A DNA stretch of 64,000 bases, from NCBI GenBank assembly GCA_003116975.1, contig BGKB01000118.1, positions 62,001 to 126,000 on the forward strand, read 5' to 3'. The DNA comes from Aurantiochytrium sp. KH105. Taxonomy: Eukaryota > Sar > Bigyra > Thraustochytrida > Thraustochytriidae. Every line of letters starts with the position of its first letter. Position 1 is the first letter of the stretch. Under the pieces are notes generated by a model, which was given only the letters and a program-made list of their open reading frames with translations, did no database searches and was not told where the DNA came from. Of this stretch, positions 19,772 through 29,143 are shown piece after piece. The position numbers were made by a program, and so were the translations under genes.

Positions 19772-20774
19772 CTCCTTTGCCTTATGGCAGCAAGCTGTCC
19801 AGAATTTGTCTGTCAGAGACCGCTTCTTCACTTGATTTGTCAGGGGTTTTTGGTTGGTTAGTCGTTGAAGAGACAAGATTAAAGCCAACAACGACGTTCG
19901 TCCGAAAACAGCAACAACGATCTCCACGTTGTCTCTTTTAATCTCTCCCCGAGACTCCTCGCACGCAAGTTCTGTCCAGGGCCCAAACTGGATTCTCCTG
20001 CGAACCAGCCTCCTTCTTTGCTGCAAAAAATACCTATCCCCAAGCAGCGAATCGACGCCGGGCGAATTGACGCCAAGCGAAGTCAAGCGGAGCACCTCGC
20101 TCCCTCACTGGCTTCGGCCGCTCCCGCTGCTCGCGCTCTGCCACGTCTTCGTTCGCTCGTCGCCAGCGAGAGCAAAAGCCCCCAGCTGTTTGGCTCAAGT
20201 ACTAACGCTCTCAACGGACACCGCCTCTTCTTCTCCCAGCGTAGCAGAGAGGCACGTGCCGCGCGGTGGCCCGCGGTCCGCGAAGCGTCGCACGCGGCGG
20301 TGTCCACTTTCCCTCTTTCGGGGGAGGCGCTGCACCGGACCGCGGGGCATCGCAGCGTCAACTTTACATGTTAATGAGACTGGAGACGAGACAGGCAGTC
20401 AAACAAACAAATAAACAAACATACATACTACTATACTACAAACAAACATACAAACAAACAAACAAACAAACCAATCAACCAACAACCAACAAACAAACAA
20501 ACAAACAACCAAACCCGCATCCAACTACGAAGTCCCTCGAGCGAGCGAGCAAGCGAGCGGGCGGCCGCGCACGAGACCCGCGGCAGCGAGGGCACGCGGA
20601 GCTCCGGTCGCGTGAGCGAGTTGGGGCTCGCAGCGGCAGACAGGGCTGGGCTGGGCTGGGCTGGCCTGGACTTGGGCTGGCTTTTGCCTGCTTGCTTGCT
20701 TGCGTGCTTGCTTGCACGCGCTGCGTAAAAGTGGGCGCGTGGACGCGCGAAAGTACAGCGGTCGAGGCGGCAAG
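19772..20774. other. Divergent intergenic region with AAAC-type repeat
   Basis: About 1 kb between the hypothetical gene and the tetraspanin. A CAAA/AAAC-rich tract runs from about 20398 to 20515, followed by short GCGAG and GGGCT runs. No gene is supported. Confidence 0.45.
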
Positions 20775-21734
20775 ATGGTGCTCGACAACATGAGCAAGGG
20801 CGACAAGATGCGCGTGTACCAGATGGTGGGCACGATCGTGTCCGGTCTGACGTGCGTCGGGGCCGTCGCGTACAGCATCGTTTTCTTGACCAGCTCCGAC
20901 CCCCAACTTTCGCTCTCGCGTGAGTCTGCGCCGGAAGGGGCGGTCTACCTCGTGCTTGCGCCAGTCATTCTGCAGATTCTCGTATCCATTCTGGGGTTCC
21001 TCAGCGCGCTGCGCAAGGAACGCGAGTGGATCCTCGCCTTCTTCGGCGTGCAAATTGCGACGCTCGTATTTACGATGGCAGCCTTCATCTTTGTCCTCCT
21101 CATGGGAAATGGAACCTTGAGTGGCGGGACGCGCAAACTGACCGATGCCCAAGCAGGTCGAATCACTCTATTTGCGCTGACAAATCCTGAGACCTGGATC
21201 GAGTTTCAGGATGAGAAAATCGACGGGAGCACCTGCTGTGGCCTCGAAGTCCGATCCGCGTACAACTCTGACGAGGGCGGCTACGCAGGTCTGCCTGATT
21301 TCGAACTTGAAGATATTTTTTCAGGTGACGCATGCGTTGGCTCCGGCATCGAGCAGGTCATCGCATTCAAGGCAGAGTGGCCGACTTTCAACGCAACGGT
21401 CGAGGAGGCTGCAGAGTCAGAGCTCCCATTCCAGCGTGATCGTTTCATCTGCTTCGACCGCGCTGTTACTGCCGTGAGACGACCCGCGTTCGCGGGCGGA
21501 GTTAGCGTGGGTATTTGTGTTCTCTCGAGCACAGGGGCTCTTGCATGCGCAGCGATGCTTCTTTACTCCATCAAACAAGTCCACGGCGGACTCAAGCCTG
21601 AGGCGCTTTACCCCGAAGACGATGGCCTCCTTCCGTCAATGGGAAATTATTCGTGCTGCCCGTGCTTTCGATCCTCCGACTCCAGCAAGGCACTCCGGAA
21701 CACCCGAGTCAACTTGAAGTTCGACGAGCTTTAG
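20775..21734 (+). CDS. Tetraspanin-like four-transmembrane protein
   Basis: A 319-residue protein from the ATG at 20775 (MVLDNMSKG). Four hydrophobic segments lie at about residues 15-37, 56-77, 84-107 and 240-267. Between the third and fourth is a large polar loop of about 130 residues. It contains the tetraspanin signature CCG (154-156) and further Cys residues in GDACVG and RFICFD that could pair as in the large extracellular loop. The N-terminus is short and cytosolic. The tail has a CCPCF cluster that is a plausible palmitoylation site. Tetraspanins organise membrane microdomains and partner proteins at the plasma membrane or endosomes. The CCG plus topology support the call; the partners are unknown. 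Confidence 0.75.
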   Translation: MVLDNMSKGDKMRVYQMVGTIVSGLTCVGAVAYSIVFLTSSDPQLSLSRESAPEGAVYLVLAPVILQILVSILGFLSALRKEREWILAFFGVQIATLVFTMAAFIFVLLMGNGTLSGGTRKLTDAQAGRITLFALTNPETWIEFQDEKIDGSTCCGLEVRSAYNSDEGGYAGLPDFELEDIFSGDACVGSGIEQVIAFKAEWPTFNATVEEAAESELPFQRDRFICFDRAVTAVRRPAFAGGVSVGICVLSSTGALACAAMLLYSIKQVHGGLKPEALYPEDDGLLPSMGNYSCCPCFRSSDSSKALRNTRVNLKFDEL

Positions 21735-22103
21735 TTAGAAAGCGCCCTCCCTGCCTATGTTTTTGACGAGCTCTGGACGTCATTCTAGCTCGTACTTCTG
21801 TGTCCTTCCTCCTTTTCCATGATCTCTTTTTCCTTTCAACAATGTCAACCTTTGTTTGTTTATCGTTATCGTTCATTTTATAATATCGAAGTATCGCGCT
21901 TGCAACGCGACGCGGAGTTGCTTTTTTTGAAATGAAGATCAGGATCAAATGCAAATCCAGTCTTGATGGCAAGCCTCTGTGTCCCCCGTCTTCCTTTCTG
22001 TCTCTGTCGTAGTACTACTTACATTGTTAATCCTTCTTTTCTCCTTCCACGGCCAACCGGGACCTTGACGACGACAGATCTTTTCCTTTGAAGTTTATTT
22101 TGA
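21735..22103. other. Convergent intergenic spacer
   Basis: About 370 nt between stop codons, AT-rich, no gene. Contains the 3' ends of the tetraspanin and DUF202 genes. Confidence 0.5.
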
Positions 22104-22724
22104 TCACTTTGATGGTGTATTTTGGTCGTCTCGACAATTTGATGGCGTGACCACGTCTGAGGGTCCTTGCGGAGCAGCTCGACGCCCGTGCAAATGGTCA
22201 GCTAAATGCTTGGCGAACTGCTGTGGTGCATCGAGTCCAAGCTCGTGAATAATCGCTTCGTCACCGCGCTCGAGGCGATCGTGCACAATCAGATAGAGAC
22301 TACCAAGCGAGGAAATGCCGGTGGACAATATCATCATCCATACTCCTCGCGAGTTGATTGGGAATTTGCCGTCGCGCAGGTGTCGCATAGCTGCAAAGTA
22401 ACGCGCCGTCGCAAACGCCAAGAATAACAGCCCATTTCCCACGAGCAGCGCAGTCGCCGGTAAAATGTTACTGGAGCGAATTTGCTTTACGCGTTGAGGG
22501 TTTTCCGTGCTCGCGTAAAAGAACGCGAGCCCAGAGCCCACGAACCCCAGGCCTGTTCGCGCCCACGCGAGAAAGGTCCGCTCATTCGCGAGGTGATCTC
22601 GCGCTGTCGAACCCGTGTTTTCCGCCGGGGGCTCGCTCCAAAGTCTGCGCGCGCCCCGACGCGCATCTTGCTTGCGCGCCGTCGCCCAGAGCCGAAACCC
22701 CGATCTTGAGCAACGCGCGAACAT
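22104..22724 (-). CDS. DUF202 family membrane protein, probably mitochondrial
   Basis: A 206-residue protein. Residues about 42-150 match the DUF202 (YidH-like) family, with the hallmark RDHLANERTFLAWART leading into the first membrane helix. Two more helices follow, at about 85-108 and 122-145. The first 40 residues are rich in Arg, Ala and Ser with no net acidity, a plausible mitochondrial presequence. DUF202 domains also occur in vacuolar transporter chaperones, but the SPX and VTC parts are absent. Biochemical function is unknown for the family. The last 50 residues are hydrophilic and non-conserved in appearance. Confidence 0.82.
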   Translation of the reverse strand: MFARCSRSGFRLWATARKQDARRGARRLWSEPPAENTGSTARDHLANERTFLAWARTGLGFVGSGLAFFYASTENPQRVKQIRSSNILPATALLVGNGLLFLAFATARYFAAMRHLRDGKFPINSRGVWMMILSTGISSLGSLYLIVHDRLERGDEAIIHELGLDAPQQFAKHLADHLHGRRAAPQGPSDVVTPSNCRDDQNTPSK

Positions 22725-23122
22725 CTTTTCTTGCTTTGGATGGAAAGCCGATCTTTTTTAGACTTTCGTTCTCCATTCGGGCTTTCGTTCATTTTCTCGA
22801 TGTGAGAAAAAAGACAATCATGTTGTGAGCGAAGACTTGCATGTTCTCTGTGTCTATGCTGAGGTACTGGAGAAGAGACGCAGCGCAATGTCCGGGTCGC
22901 AATACCTGGCAAATTATTCGTCCGCGACAGAGCCCAGGCCAACACAAGGTCACTGCTATTCAGGCCCCCCGAGCGGACCCGGCCCAATCCAAGCCCCAAC
23001 GGCTCTCCTGGGATGATTGATGATGGGATGACGCACGCACACATGCATGCATGCATGCATGCATGCATGTATGTATGCAAGTTGGGACGACAAACGGGAA
23101 AGAAAGGGCAGCTGCCGTACGC
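22725..23122. promoter_or_regulatory. Divergent intergenic region with ATGC repeat
   Basis: About 400 nt between divergent genes. An ATGC tandem run at 23043-23078 supplies several ATG triplets just upstream of the next gene, some in its frame, which makes start assignment uncertain. Confidence 0.5.
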
Positions 23123-24376
23123 ATGATGGTCGAAGATGCCGCCGCCCTGCCAGAGCACGAGTGCTTTGTTCGCGTATCGGGCATCGTGAAAAGTTTGCAA
23201 GGCAAGCTTGCCGTCCTCGATGGCGAAGTCGAGTTACTCTGGCAGATACATGCGCTCGAGAAGAAGGACGACATGGAGCTAAATGAAGTTGGGCGAATAC
23301 AGCGTTGCTTTGGTGCAGATACCGTGCTCAAACGCGAACATGCTTATGAATTTGACGTGCCTCACACGTCAGCGGAATCGCGCGAACAGTGGCCATGCGG
23401 CGACGGTGATGAAGTCTTTCGAAACGCGAAAGATGAATGCACGACAGGTATCAAGTCATTAGCATTTTATCCATCACTCGCATGTATCCACTTGACAATA
23501 TATTTTGACGGACTTTGCCTCGAACAAGATGGCCTCGCGACAGGTGCAACACCTCTGAACCGACGCTGCCTACGATTGGAACTGGTGCGCAACCCGTTGT
23601 TCCCTCATATGCGATTCGTCGCCAATGCTGCCGTGGTGACTCGCAACAAGTTAAGGCCACTTTTGCCTCGAGTTGCCGCCAGTCTTGTATCTTCACCATC
23701 TTTTTTACTCACCCCAGAGCTCGCCCGGTCTTGGCAAATGGGACCCAAGCCGACAGCTGTGCAAGGGGTTGACTTTTCGGGACTCTTCAGTACCGACGCG
23801 CTCGTCCTCATTGTGTTTCAAATGCGCGCGCAGCTGGTACGTGTACAGGTCGTGTTACCAGGATGTGTCGCAGGAACCTTAATTTTCTTAGCATGGTCGT
23901 TTTACTGCACCTTCGCAGTGCGACTAACGCTTCTCCTCGGAGCGCTGATGACGTTTCTACTCACTACCCTCAATATCATGGTCAAGAGACACCTCCTCTT
24001 GTCACGCTATATCTTGACATACGGGCTCTTTGTCCTCGGAGTACTTGCGATAGCCTTCGTTTCAATCGTTGCATCGCAAAACGCTCACGCGGGCGACTCT
24101 TGCAGAAGTATAGGCCGGAGTGGTCACCAACACAACACGTCGTCGTTTGCGGCTGTGGAGTCAATTTGGCTTGGTCTCCACGTCCTCTTTTTACGAGCCT
24201 GTGAGTATGATATTGTCCGGGGAACCTGGGAGGATTGTGTGGCCAAAGCTAAGCTGCAATCAGTATCGAAACCTGGGCAAATGTTAAACCCTGGGACCGC
24301 GTCGCTGCCTCGACGCGCTCAGGAATTAGCTTCCATTGAGCCAAGTCGCAACAAGGTTGCGCCGCAGAACACCTGA
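23123..24376 (+). CDS. Membrane protein resembling a divergent pentameric ligand-gated ion channel subunit
   Basis: A 417-residue protein from the ATG at 23123; the frame opens at 23051 inside an ATGC repeat. The N-terminal 220 residues are polar and predicted beta-rich. The segment VSGIVKSLQGKL then VELLW recalls the beta1-beta2 pattern of the Cys-loop extracellular domain. Then comes a pre-M1 segment FQMRAQLVRVQVVLPG with Pro246 inside the first hydrophobic helix (about 241-262), a second helix beginning RLTLLL (267-287), and a third at about 293-317 beginning LLLSRYIL. A weaker fourth hydrophobic segment lies near 342-362. This order (Arg-x-aromatic/hydrophobic pre-M1, Pro in M1, Arg-Leu before M2) is that of pentameric ligand-gated channels. 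The similarity is by pattern only, with no signal peptide seen, so the family call is inference. Confidence 0.55.
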   Translation: MMVEDAAALPEHECFVRVSGIVKSLQGKLAVLDGEVELLWQIHALEKKDDMELNEVGRIQRCFGADTVLKREHAYEFDVPHTSAESREQWPCGDGDEVFRNAKDECTTGIKSLAFYPSLACIHLTIYFDGLCLEQDGLATGATPLNRRCLRLELVRNPLFPHMRFVANAAVVTRNKLRPLLPRVAASLVSSPSFLLTPELARSWQMGPKPTAVQGVDFSGLFSTDALVLIVFQMRAQLVRVQVVLPGCVAGTLIFLAWSFYCTFAVRLTLLLGALMTFLLTTLNIMVKRHLLLSRYILTYGLFVLGVLAIAFVSIVASQNAHAGDSCRSIGRSGHQHNTSSFAAVESIWLGLHVLFLRACEYDIVRGTWEDCVAKAKLQSVSKPGQMLNPGTASLPRRAQELASIEPSRNKVAPQNT

Positions 24377-24388
24377 ACATATAATTAG

Positions 24389-24424
24389 CTTCACTTCACT
24401 TCACTTCACTTCACTTCACTTCAC
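24389..24424. repeat. CTTCA/TCACT pentanucleotide tandem repeat
   Basis: About seven perfect 5-bp units just after the stop codon of the channel-like gene, in the 160-nt spacer to the convergent Strawberry notch gene. Confidence 0.9.
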
Positions 24425-24536
24425 AACTATGTAAATCTCTTCTTGGGAGGTCATGAAAAGGAAAAAAGAAGTAACCTTGCTCCCTCGCTCCCTTGATCCC
24501 ACGCTCATGGTCAGTTCGCGACGCAGTGAGTAGAGT

Positions 24537-27500
24537 CTAGTCGAGCTCAATGACAATGGGACTCGAGGGCGCAACGCTTGGCCTTGGACGTTTGGATGCT
24601 CGTTGCAGGTCGATTACCTGAGTGCTTGCAGATGTGGAGTCGCCATCGTCATTACGCTTTTTCTTCTGCTTTGCAAAAAATCCCAAGAGAGTCATTGGCT
24701 TACGTGCGAGTGCTTTGCAGCTGGCTGGGACAATTTGCGTTGGTTCCTCGAACACACTTGCAGGCGCCCCTCCTGTTTGGCCTTTGTTTGCCAGGGGTGT
24801 CGAGTCAACGTCACGCACTACGAGATCGAGGACGCGCGAAACACGATTGAATTTTTCCCGAATGAGCGCCATGGCTTGATCACGTGTGGCGCCAGGCCCT
24901 AGTCGAGCGTCACCCACCTGTACCAACATCTGATCAGGCCTCAAGCCTGCAACTCTGGCCTCGTCACTCAGCACTTTAATGCGCAAGTCCGGAAACAGGG
25001 CGAAGCCATATTGCCGCGCCCCGTTCGGAATGACGAGACGAACGCTATGCAATCTCGCGTTGAGCTGGGCCAACTTGTGGCGAAGAGCCGACAGCGCATT
25101 GATGTGCCATTTGATGCCAATCGCGCGCTCGCCAGAGTCGAGTTGAGCACGCACCACGCGCATGCGTTGATCAAACCGTGGAATGCCCAGCGTGGGGTCC
25201 GCGAGGACTTCAGCAAGCTGGGTCCATAGCGGAACCACGGCGCCAGTGAGAAGCCCCACGTGCTGGATGCGCACGCCAAAAGAACATTTTCGGCCTTCCG
25301 GGCAGCCTGGGCCATGTATACAGCCATCCTTGGTCATGGCAAAGACATTCTCCCAAATGGACCTGGCTTGCTCGAGCCCAATTGGTTTATACGTGCGGTC
25401 CAGCTCGCGCTTCGTTTTCTCCAAAGCAGCGCGGCCCGTGTTTGGACGAAAAATTGAGTATTTCTCTGATCTTGCGTCAAGCTTAACCGCGAGCGCATAC
25501 ATAAAGTCCTGTCCTGCAACAGAGTGATTTCGCGAGACATAAAAACCACCTGCGCCCAAGACCGAGGCTTTTTCGACAAATGAGGTATTGTCCTTTGGCC
25601 CCGCAGACTCGGATTCTCTTGCACTAGCGGACGACGAATCCTCGGATGCAGAGGACAAGGTCGACTTTTCGAACTCTTGAGGCGCCGCGCGACCTTTTCG
25701 TGCTTCCACCTTGGCGCGAGCAATCTCTATACCACGTTTCAGCCAACCCATGGCTGATTCGAAAGAAACACCACGGTCAAGACGAAGAACGTGTAGCTTG
25801 AGCTCACCTCCTGTTGCTGGATCTGTGTATACGACCTCGGGAGCTTGCGCAGCGGAAACAGAGTTCGCGTGTACATCGCTCACGCCCTCGTCAAAGGTAC
25901 CGTCGAGCTTGGCTTGCTCTACAATGCTGTCGAGCGTAGCGGTAAAGTACTCAAAGAGGAAAGCCTGCAGATGAATCGGCAGGCCGAGAAGCTTGTTGAG
26001 GAATTTTTTCACGGACTTGCGATCCGCTTCGCTGACGTTTAGGTTCAGTGCTGAGCAGGAAAATACCTGGGTGGCACGCACATTGGTGAAGATGAGGCGT
26101 AGACACTTTGCAGCGCACAGTACAAAGGACGCTTCACTCTTTGGCCAGTGTTTGGGAGACTGGCCAGCAACAACCGCGACCTCTTCCTGGACATCTTTCG
26201 TAATATCTACAGCGTTCACGGTCGTTCCGAAGGTCGCTCCAGCGTTTTCGGCTCTCGACCAGAGATCACGGACACGCTGCAGCACCTGGGACCAAGCAAC
26301 GCCGGGGACAACGGCACTGCGCGAAGTATGAACGCAAAGTTCTTGGAGAGCTTTCCTGCCATGGATCGAATCAAAATCGAAATCGTCGAGAGCTACACCG
26401 GCGGTGGACGCCCGGCGATCTCCGTGAGTGAGCGCCCCAAGACTACGCAGGCGCGAGGCAACAGCCGAAATGAAGCGGTTTTCGCCGCCGATCCCGCTCG
26501 TAACGAGCTTGAACATGGGTGCGCATACCTGCGAGGACCTGTGCGAGCGGCCTAATTGCTGCACGGCCGTGTCGGCAGCCCAAGCAAGCTCGCACGTGAT
26601 GTGTATTCGACGACGCTTATTGGCCACGCGCTGATCTGCATGCAGGGAGATGCCTGTGCTCGCCGCGTCGCTAATAATGGCGACGAGTTTGCTTCCTGCC
26701 ATGAAGGCTTCCTTCTCGCCAATGTTCAGCGATTCCATCTCTATTGCGTTGCTGGACGCGGTACTGCCTGCCGCTGATGGCGGGACAGCAGCAGTTGTTG
26801 CCAACTTCCCCTTGGCTGTGGCGTCTGTTAACGGTCCGGCGAGCTTGGAGCGCGCGACAATGTCTTGTCGCTGGACAACGGTGCATCTGGTTGCATGCGC
26901 TGACAGGGGCGCCTCAGATGATACAGATTCGTCAGCCAAGATGCAATTGCGACGGCCTGTCATTTCTGCAACGGAGCGATGCCCTCCTAGTTGGTGAATC
27001 AAATCGTCAATGGCGGACGCTGGAAGTTCAAGCGCGGTGGCGCGCGCAATAAAACTCGCCTTCATCGCCTCAAGCTTGGCGTGTGTCTCGGCATGAAGAT
27101 TCATAAGTGCTGTGTTTGCGCTCGTCAGCGCGTCTTGGCTTGAGCCCTGCTGGGTCCTAGCTTGCATGGAAGCAACATCTGCATGGACTGTCGGGAAGTG
27201 CGACTGCAAAAAGTTCAGAATAGCAAGATTGCCCACTGCGCAGGCAGATAGTTTGTCTCGTTGCGCTGGCGTGCACCCCGTGGACCAAAAGTCGACCGCA
27301 GCCTCGCCCGTGGACTGAAGGCCAATGACGACACAGTGTCCGTCGGCAAGGGCGCCCCGAGCAAGCCGGACAACATCAGGAACTTTAAATGCGACGCACA
27401 ACTGTTTGAAGAAGCGCTGATGGGCTGACCAAAAGGGCGACCATAATTTGCCAGATGCCCCAGCGAGCTCAATCGCCTGCTCTAACGCGATCTGGAGGTC

Positions 27501-28508
27501 GTTCCAGAGTGCTGTCGCGCCAAAGTAGATGCGAAGCTGCTCTGCAGTGAGTGTTGCCTGCACCAGGTCGAAAGTTGTGTCTGCAAAAGACAGCCCGCGA
27601 CTGACGTGGTAGCCCGTGGACTTGAGCTCAATCGCTAGCATCTCGAGGGCGCCCATGTTGCGCCTGCCCATGGACGTGCGAAAGTCGTCGAAACTTTCAA
27701 AAGCAGCACCCTTGCCCCAGAGTCCCAGTCGGTCCATGTACGCCATGTTGCTGATATCAGAAACTCCTGTGGCCGAAACATAGACACAGCGCGCGCGGGG
27801 AAAACGGCGCTGGAGGCGCACGACGGCCTTTGCGACTCGTGAGCCCTTGCCCTCTTTTTCGGCAAAGTTCTTGGCCTTGTGGCACTCATCGAAGATGAGA
27901 CAGCCCTCAAATTCCTCATCGTCGCCAAGCCAAGAAGCGATTTGATCAAAACGATCGCGGGTAGCAGTTGAGGAGACTAGAGAGGCGTACGTTGTGAAGA
28001 GCACCCCCTTGCGCGAGGCCTTGCTTGCGCCAAGTCCCTTATTGGACTTGTCGAGCATGCGCACGCCATTGTGCACGGTGACATTGACATGAAGGTCCTG
28101 AAAATCGCGCATTGCGTCTTTGATGAGGTCTACGCTCGTGGAACACCACAAGTGTCGCCGTCTGCCGCGACTCATGTTGTCCACGACGATGCCAGCGATC
28201 TGGCGCCCTTTGCCTGTTCCCGTGGCATCGCCGATGAAGAATCCCGACCGCGTTCTGTCAGGCATAATGTGCTGGTGTTTCTGGCAGGCATAGGCAACGC
28301 CTTCGAGCTGGAGCTGGCTCAGGTCGCCTCTTTCCACCTGCTCTCCGAGCGCGTCAAGGACCGGGTACGTCAGCGGCGGCAGCGTCACCGCCGCCAAACT
28401 CGCCGGTTCCACAATGTGTCCAGGATGCGGCCGCCCGGCGCGCACGCCGCTGCGGCACACGTAGGCGTCCCACGCCGCGCCATGCTCTCCCTCGGGGTCC
28501 GTGCTCAT
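24537..28508 (-). CDS. Strawberry notch (SBNO) family helicase-like protein with a PDZ-like domain near the C-terminus
   Basis: A 1323-residue intronless protein. The ATP-binding half has the Walker A variant GDATGTGKGRQ (93-103) and Walker B DECH (207-210), then SATG. The middle carries the Strawberry-notch helicase C-terminal region, including SGISLHADQRVANKRRRIHI-like sequence and QQLGRSHRSSQ, the arginine-finger motif VI. Family members are nuclear chromatin/transcription regulators, for example Drosophila sno and plant FORGETTER1. Unusually, residues about 1160-1236 read like a PDZ domain (YGFALFP, IKVLSDEARVAGLRPDQML, then VLDLVVR). The last 55 residues contain a PCNA-box-like TLLGFF followed by KQKKKR and two SUMO-interaction-like motifs (VIDL at 1298, IVIEL at 1318). 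The core assignment is strong; the tail motifs are inference. Confidence 0.92.
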   Translation of the reverse strand: MSTDPEGEHGAAWDAYVCRSGVRAGRPHPGHIVEPASLAAVTLPPLTYPVLDALGEQVERGDLSQLQLEGVAYACQKHQHIMPDRTRSGFFIGDATGTGKGRQIAGIVVDNMSRGRRRHLWCSTSVDLIKDAMRDFQDLHVNVTVHNGVRMLDKSNKGLGASKASRKGVLFTTYASLVSSTATRDRFDQIASWLGDDEEFEGCLIFDECHKAKNFAEKEGKGSRVAKAVVRLQRRFPRARCVYVSATGVSDISNMAYMDRLGLWGKGAAFESFDDFRTSMGRRNMGALEMLAIELKSTGYHVSRGLSFADTTFDLVQATLTAEQLRIYFGATALWNDLQIALEQAIELAGASGKLWSPFWSAHQRFFKQLCVAFKVPDVVRLARGALADGHCVVIGLQSTGEAAVDFWSTGCTPAQRDKLSACAVGNLAILNFLQSHFPTVHADVASMQARTQQGSSQDALTSANTALMNLHAETHAKLEAMKASFIARATALELPASAIDDLIHQLGGHRSVAEMTGRRNCILADESVSSEAPLSAHATRCTVVQRQDIVARSKLAGPLTDATAKGKLATTAAVPPSAAGSTASSNAIEMESLNIGEKEAFMAGSKLVAIISDAASTGISLHADQRVANKRRRIHITCELAWAADTAVQQLGRSHRSSQVCAPMFKLVTSGIGGENRFISAVASRLRSLGALTHGDRRASTAGVALDDFDFDSIHGRKALQELCVHTSRSAVVPGVAWSQVLQRVRDLWSRAENAGATFGTTVNAVDITKDVQEEVAVVAGQSPKHWPKSEASFVLCAAKCLRLIFTNVRATQVFSCSALNLNVSEADRKSVKKFLNKLLGLPIHLQAFLFEYFTATLDSIVEQAKLDGTFDEGVSDVHANSVSAAQAPEVVYTDPATGGELKLHVLRLDRGVSFESAMGWLKRGIEIARAKVEARKGRAAPQEFEKSTLSSASEDSSSASARESESAGPKDNTSFVEKASVLGAGGFYVSRNHSVAGQDFMYALAVKLDARSEKYSIFRPNTGRAALEKTKRELDRTYKPIGLEQARSIWENVFAMTKDGCIHGPGCPEGRKCSFGVRIQHVGLLTGAVVPLWTQLAEVLADPTLGIPRFDQRMRVVRAQLDSGERAIGIKWHINALSALRHKLAQLNARLHSVRLVIPNGARQYGFALFPDLRIKVLSDEARVAGLRPDQMLVQVGDARLGPGATRDQAMALIREKFNRVSRVLDLVVRDVDSTPLANKGQTGGAPASVFEEPTQIVPASCKALARKPMTLLGFFAKQKKKRNDDGDSTSASTQVIDLQRASKRPRPSVAPSSPIVIELD

Positions 28509-29143
28509 GCTTGCTCGACGGTCGTCGCTCTCGCTCAGCTGCGCGACCCGAGTCTGCCGTGGCCTGACGATGAGGCTCGTCTAACCATCGCATCATAAAT
28601 GGTCGCAGTACAAACTCGCACAAAGTAGGCCTTCTTGTAAATTTTGACGCCAGGAAGTCCTCGGAGAGAGCGCAGCAAGACGGCACCACCACCAACGACA
28701 ACGCGGTGGAATCGGCAGCCGTGGCACGCACATCATCCAGAGCATCCTGCTACGCTAAGCCTTGAAGATCCTCGGGAGCAACCCACTCGCGAGATTAATC
28801 GACGCAAATCCCAGCCAGGAACTCGTGAAGGCCGCGCGTCGTCATTCGCGTGCGACCTTGCGCTGCGGAAGCCCGAGGTCGCCTTCAACTCACCACGTCC
28901 CCATGCTCTGCCTCTGCTCCCGAGTCGACGGGGAGCACATCTGGCAGGGCCAACGCGATGAAGTCCTAGTAGGCCTGGTCATCGTAGTGATCCTAGGCAC
29001 TGCTGCGGTTGGCAGCAAGCGACTCGAGCGAGGCGAGCAGCGAGGCTTTCTCGCGCAGCCAGAACAGCTAGCTCGGCCGGGCAGGCGGAGCGCGCGCGCG
29101 AGAGCAGGGGCGGGAGCGGGAGGGCGCAGAGGAGGGAGCGGGG
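28509..29143. promoter_or_regulatory. Divergent intergenic region between the SBNO and SNRNP40 genes
   Basis: About 635 nt, GC-rich, with no gene recognised. It should contain the promoters of both genes. No TATA-like or initiator element can be assigned with confidence. Confidence 0.5.

Noticed and set aside
20398-20515. AAAC-rich tract considered as a transposon tail
   Set aside because: It is a simple tetranucleotide repeat, not a poly(A) tail; no target-site duplication or reverse-transcriptase remnant is seen nearby.
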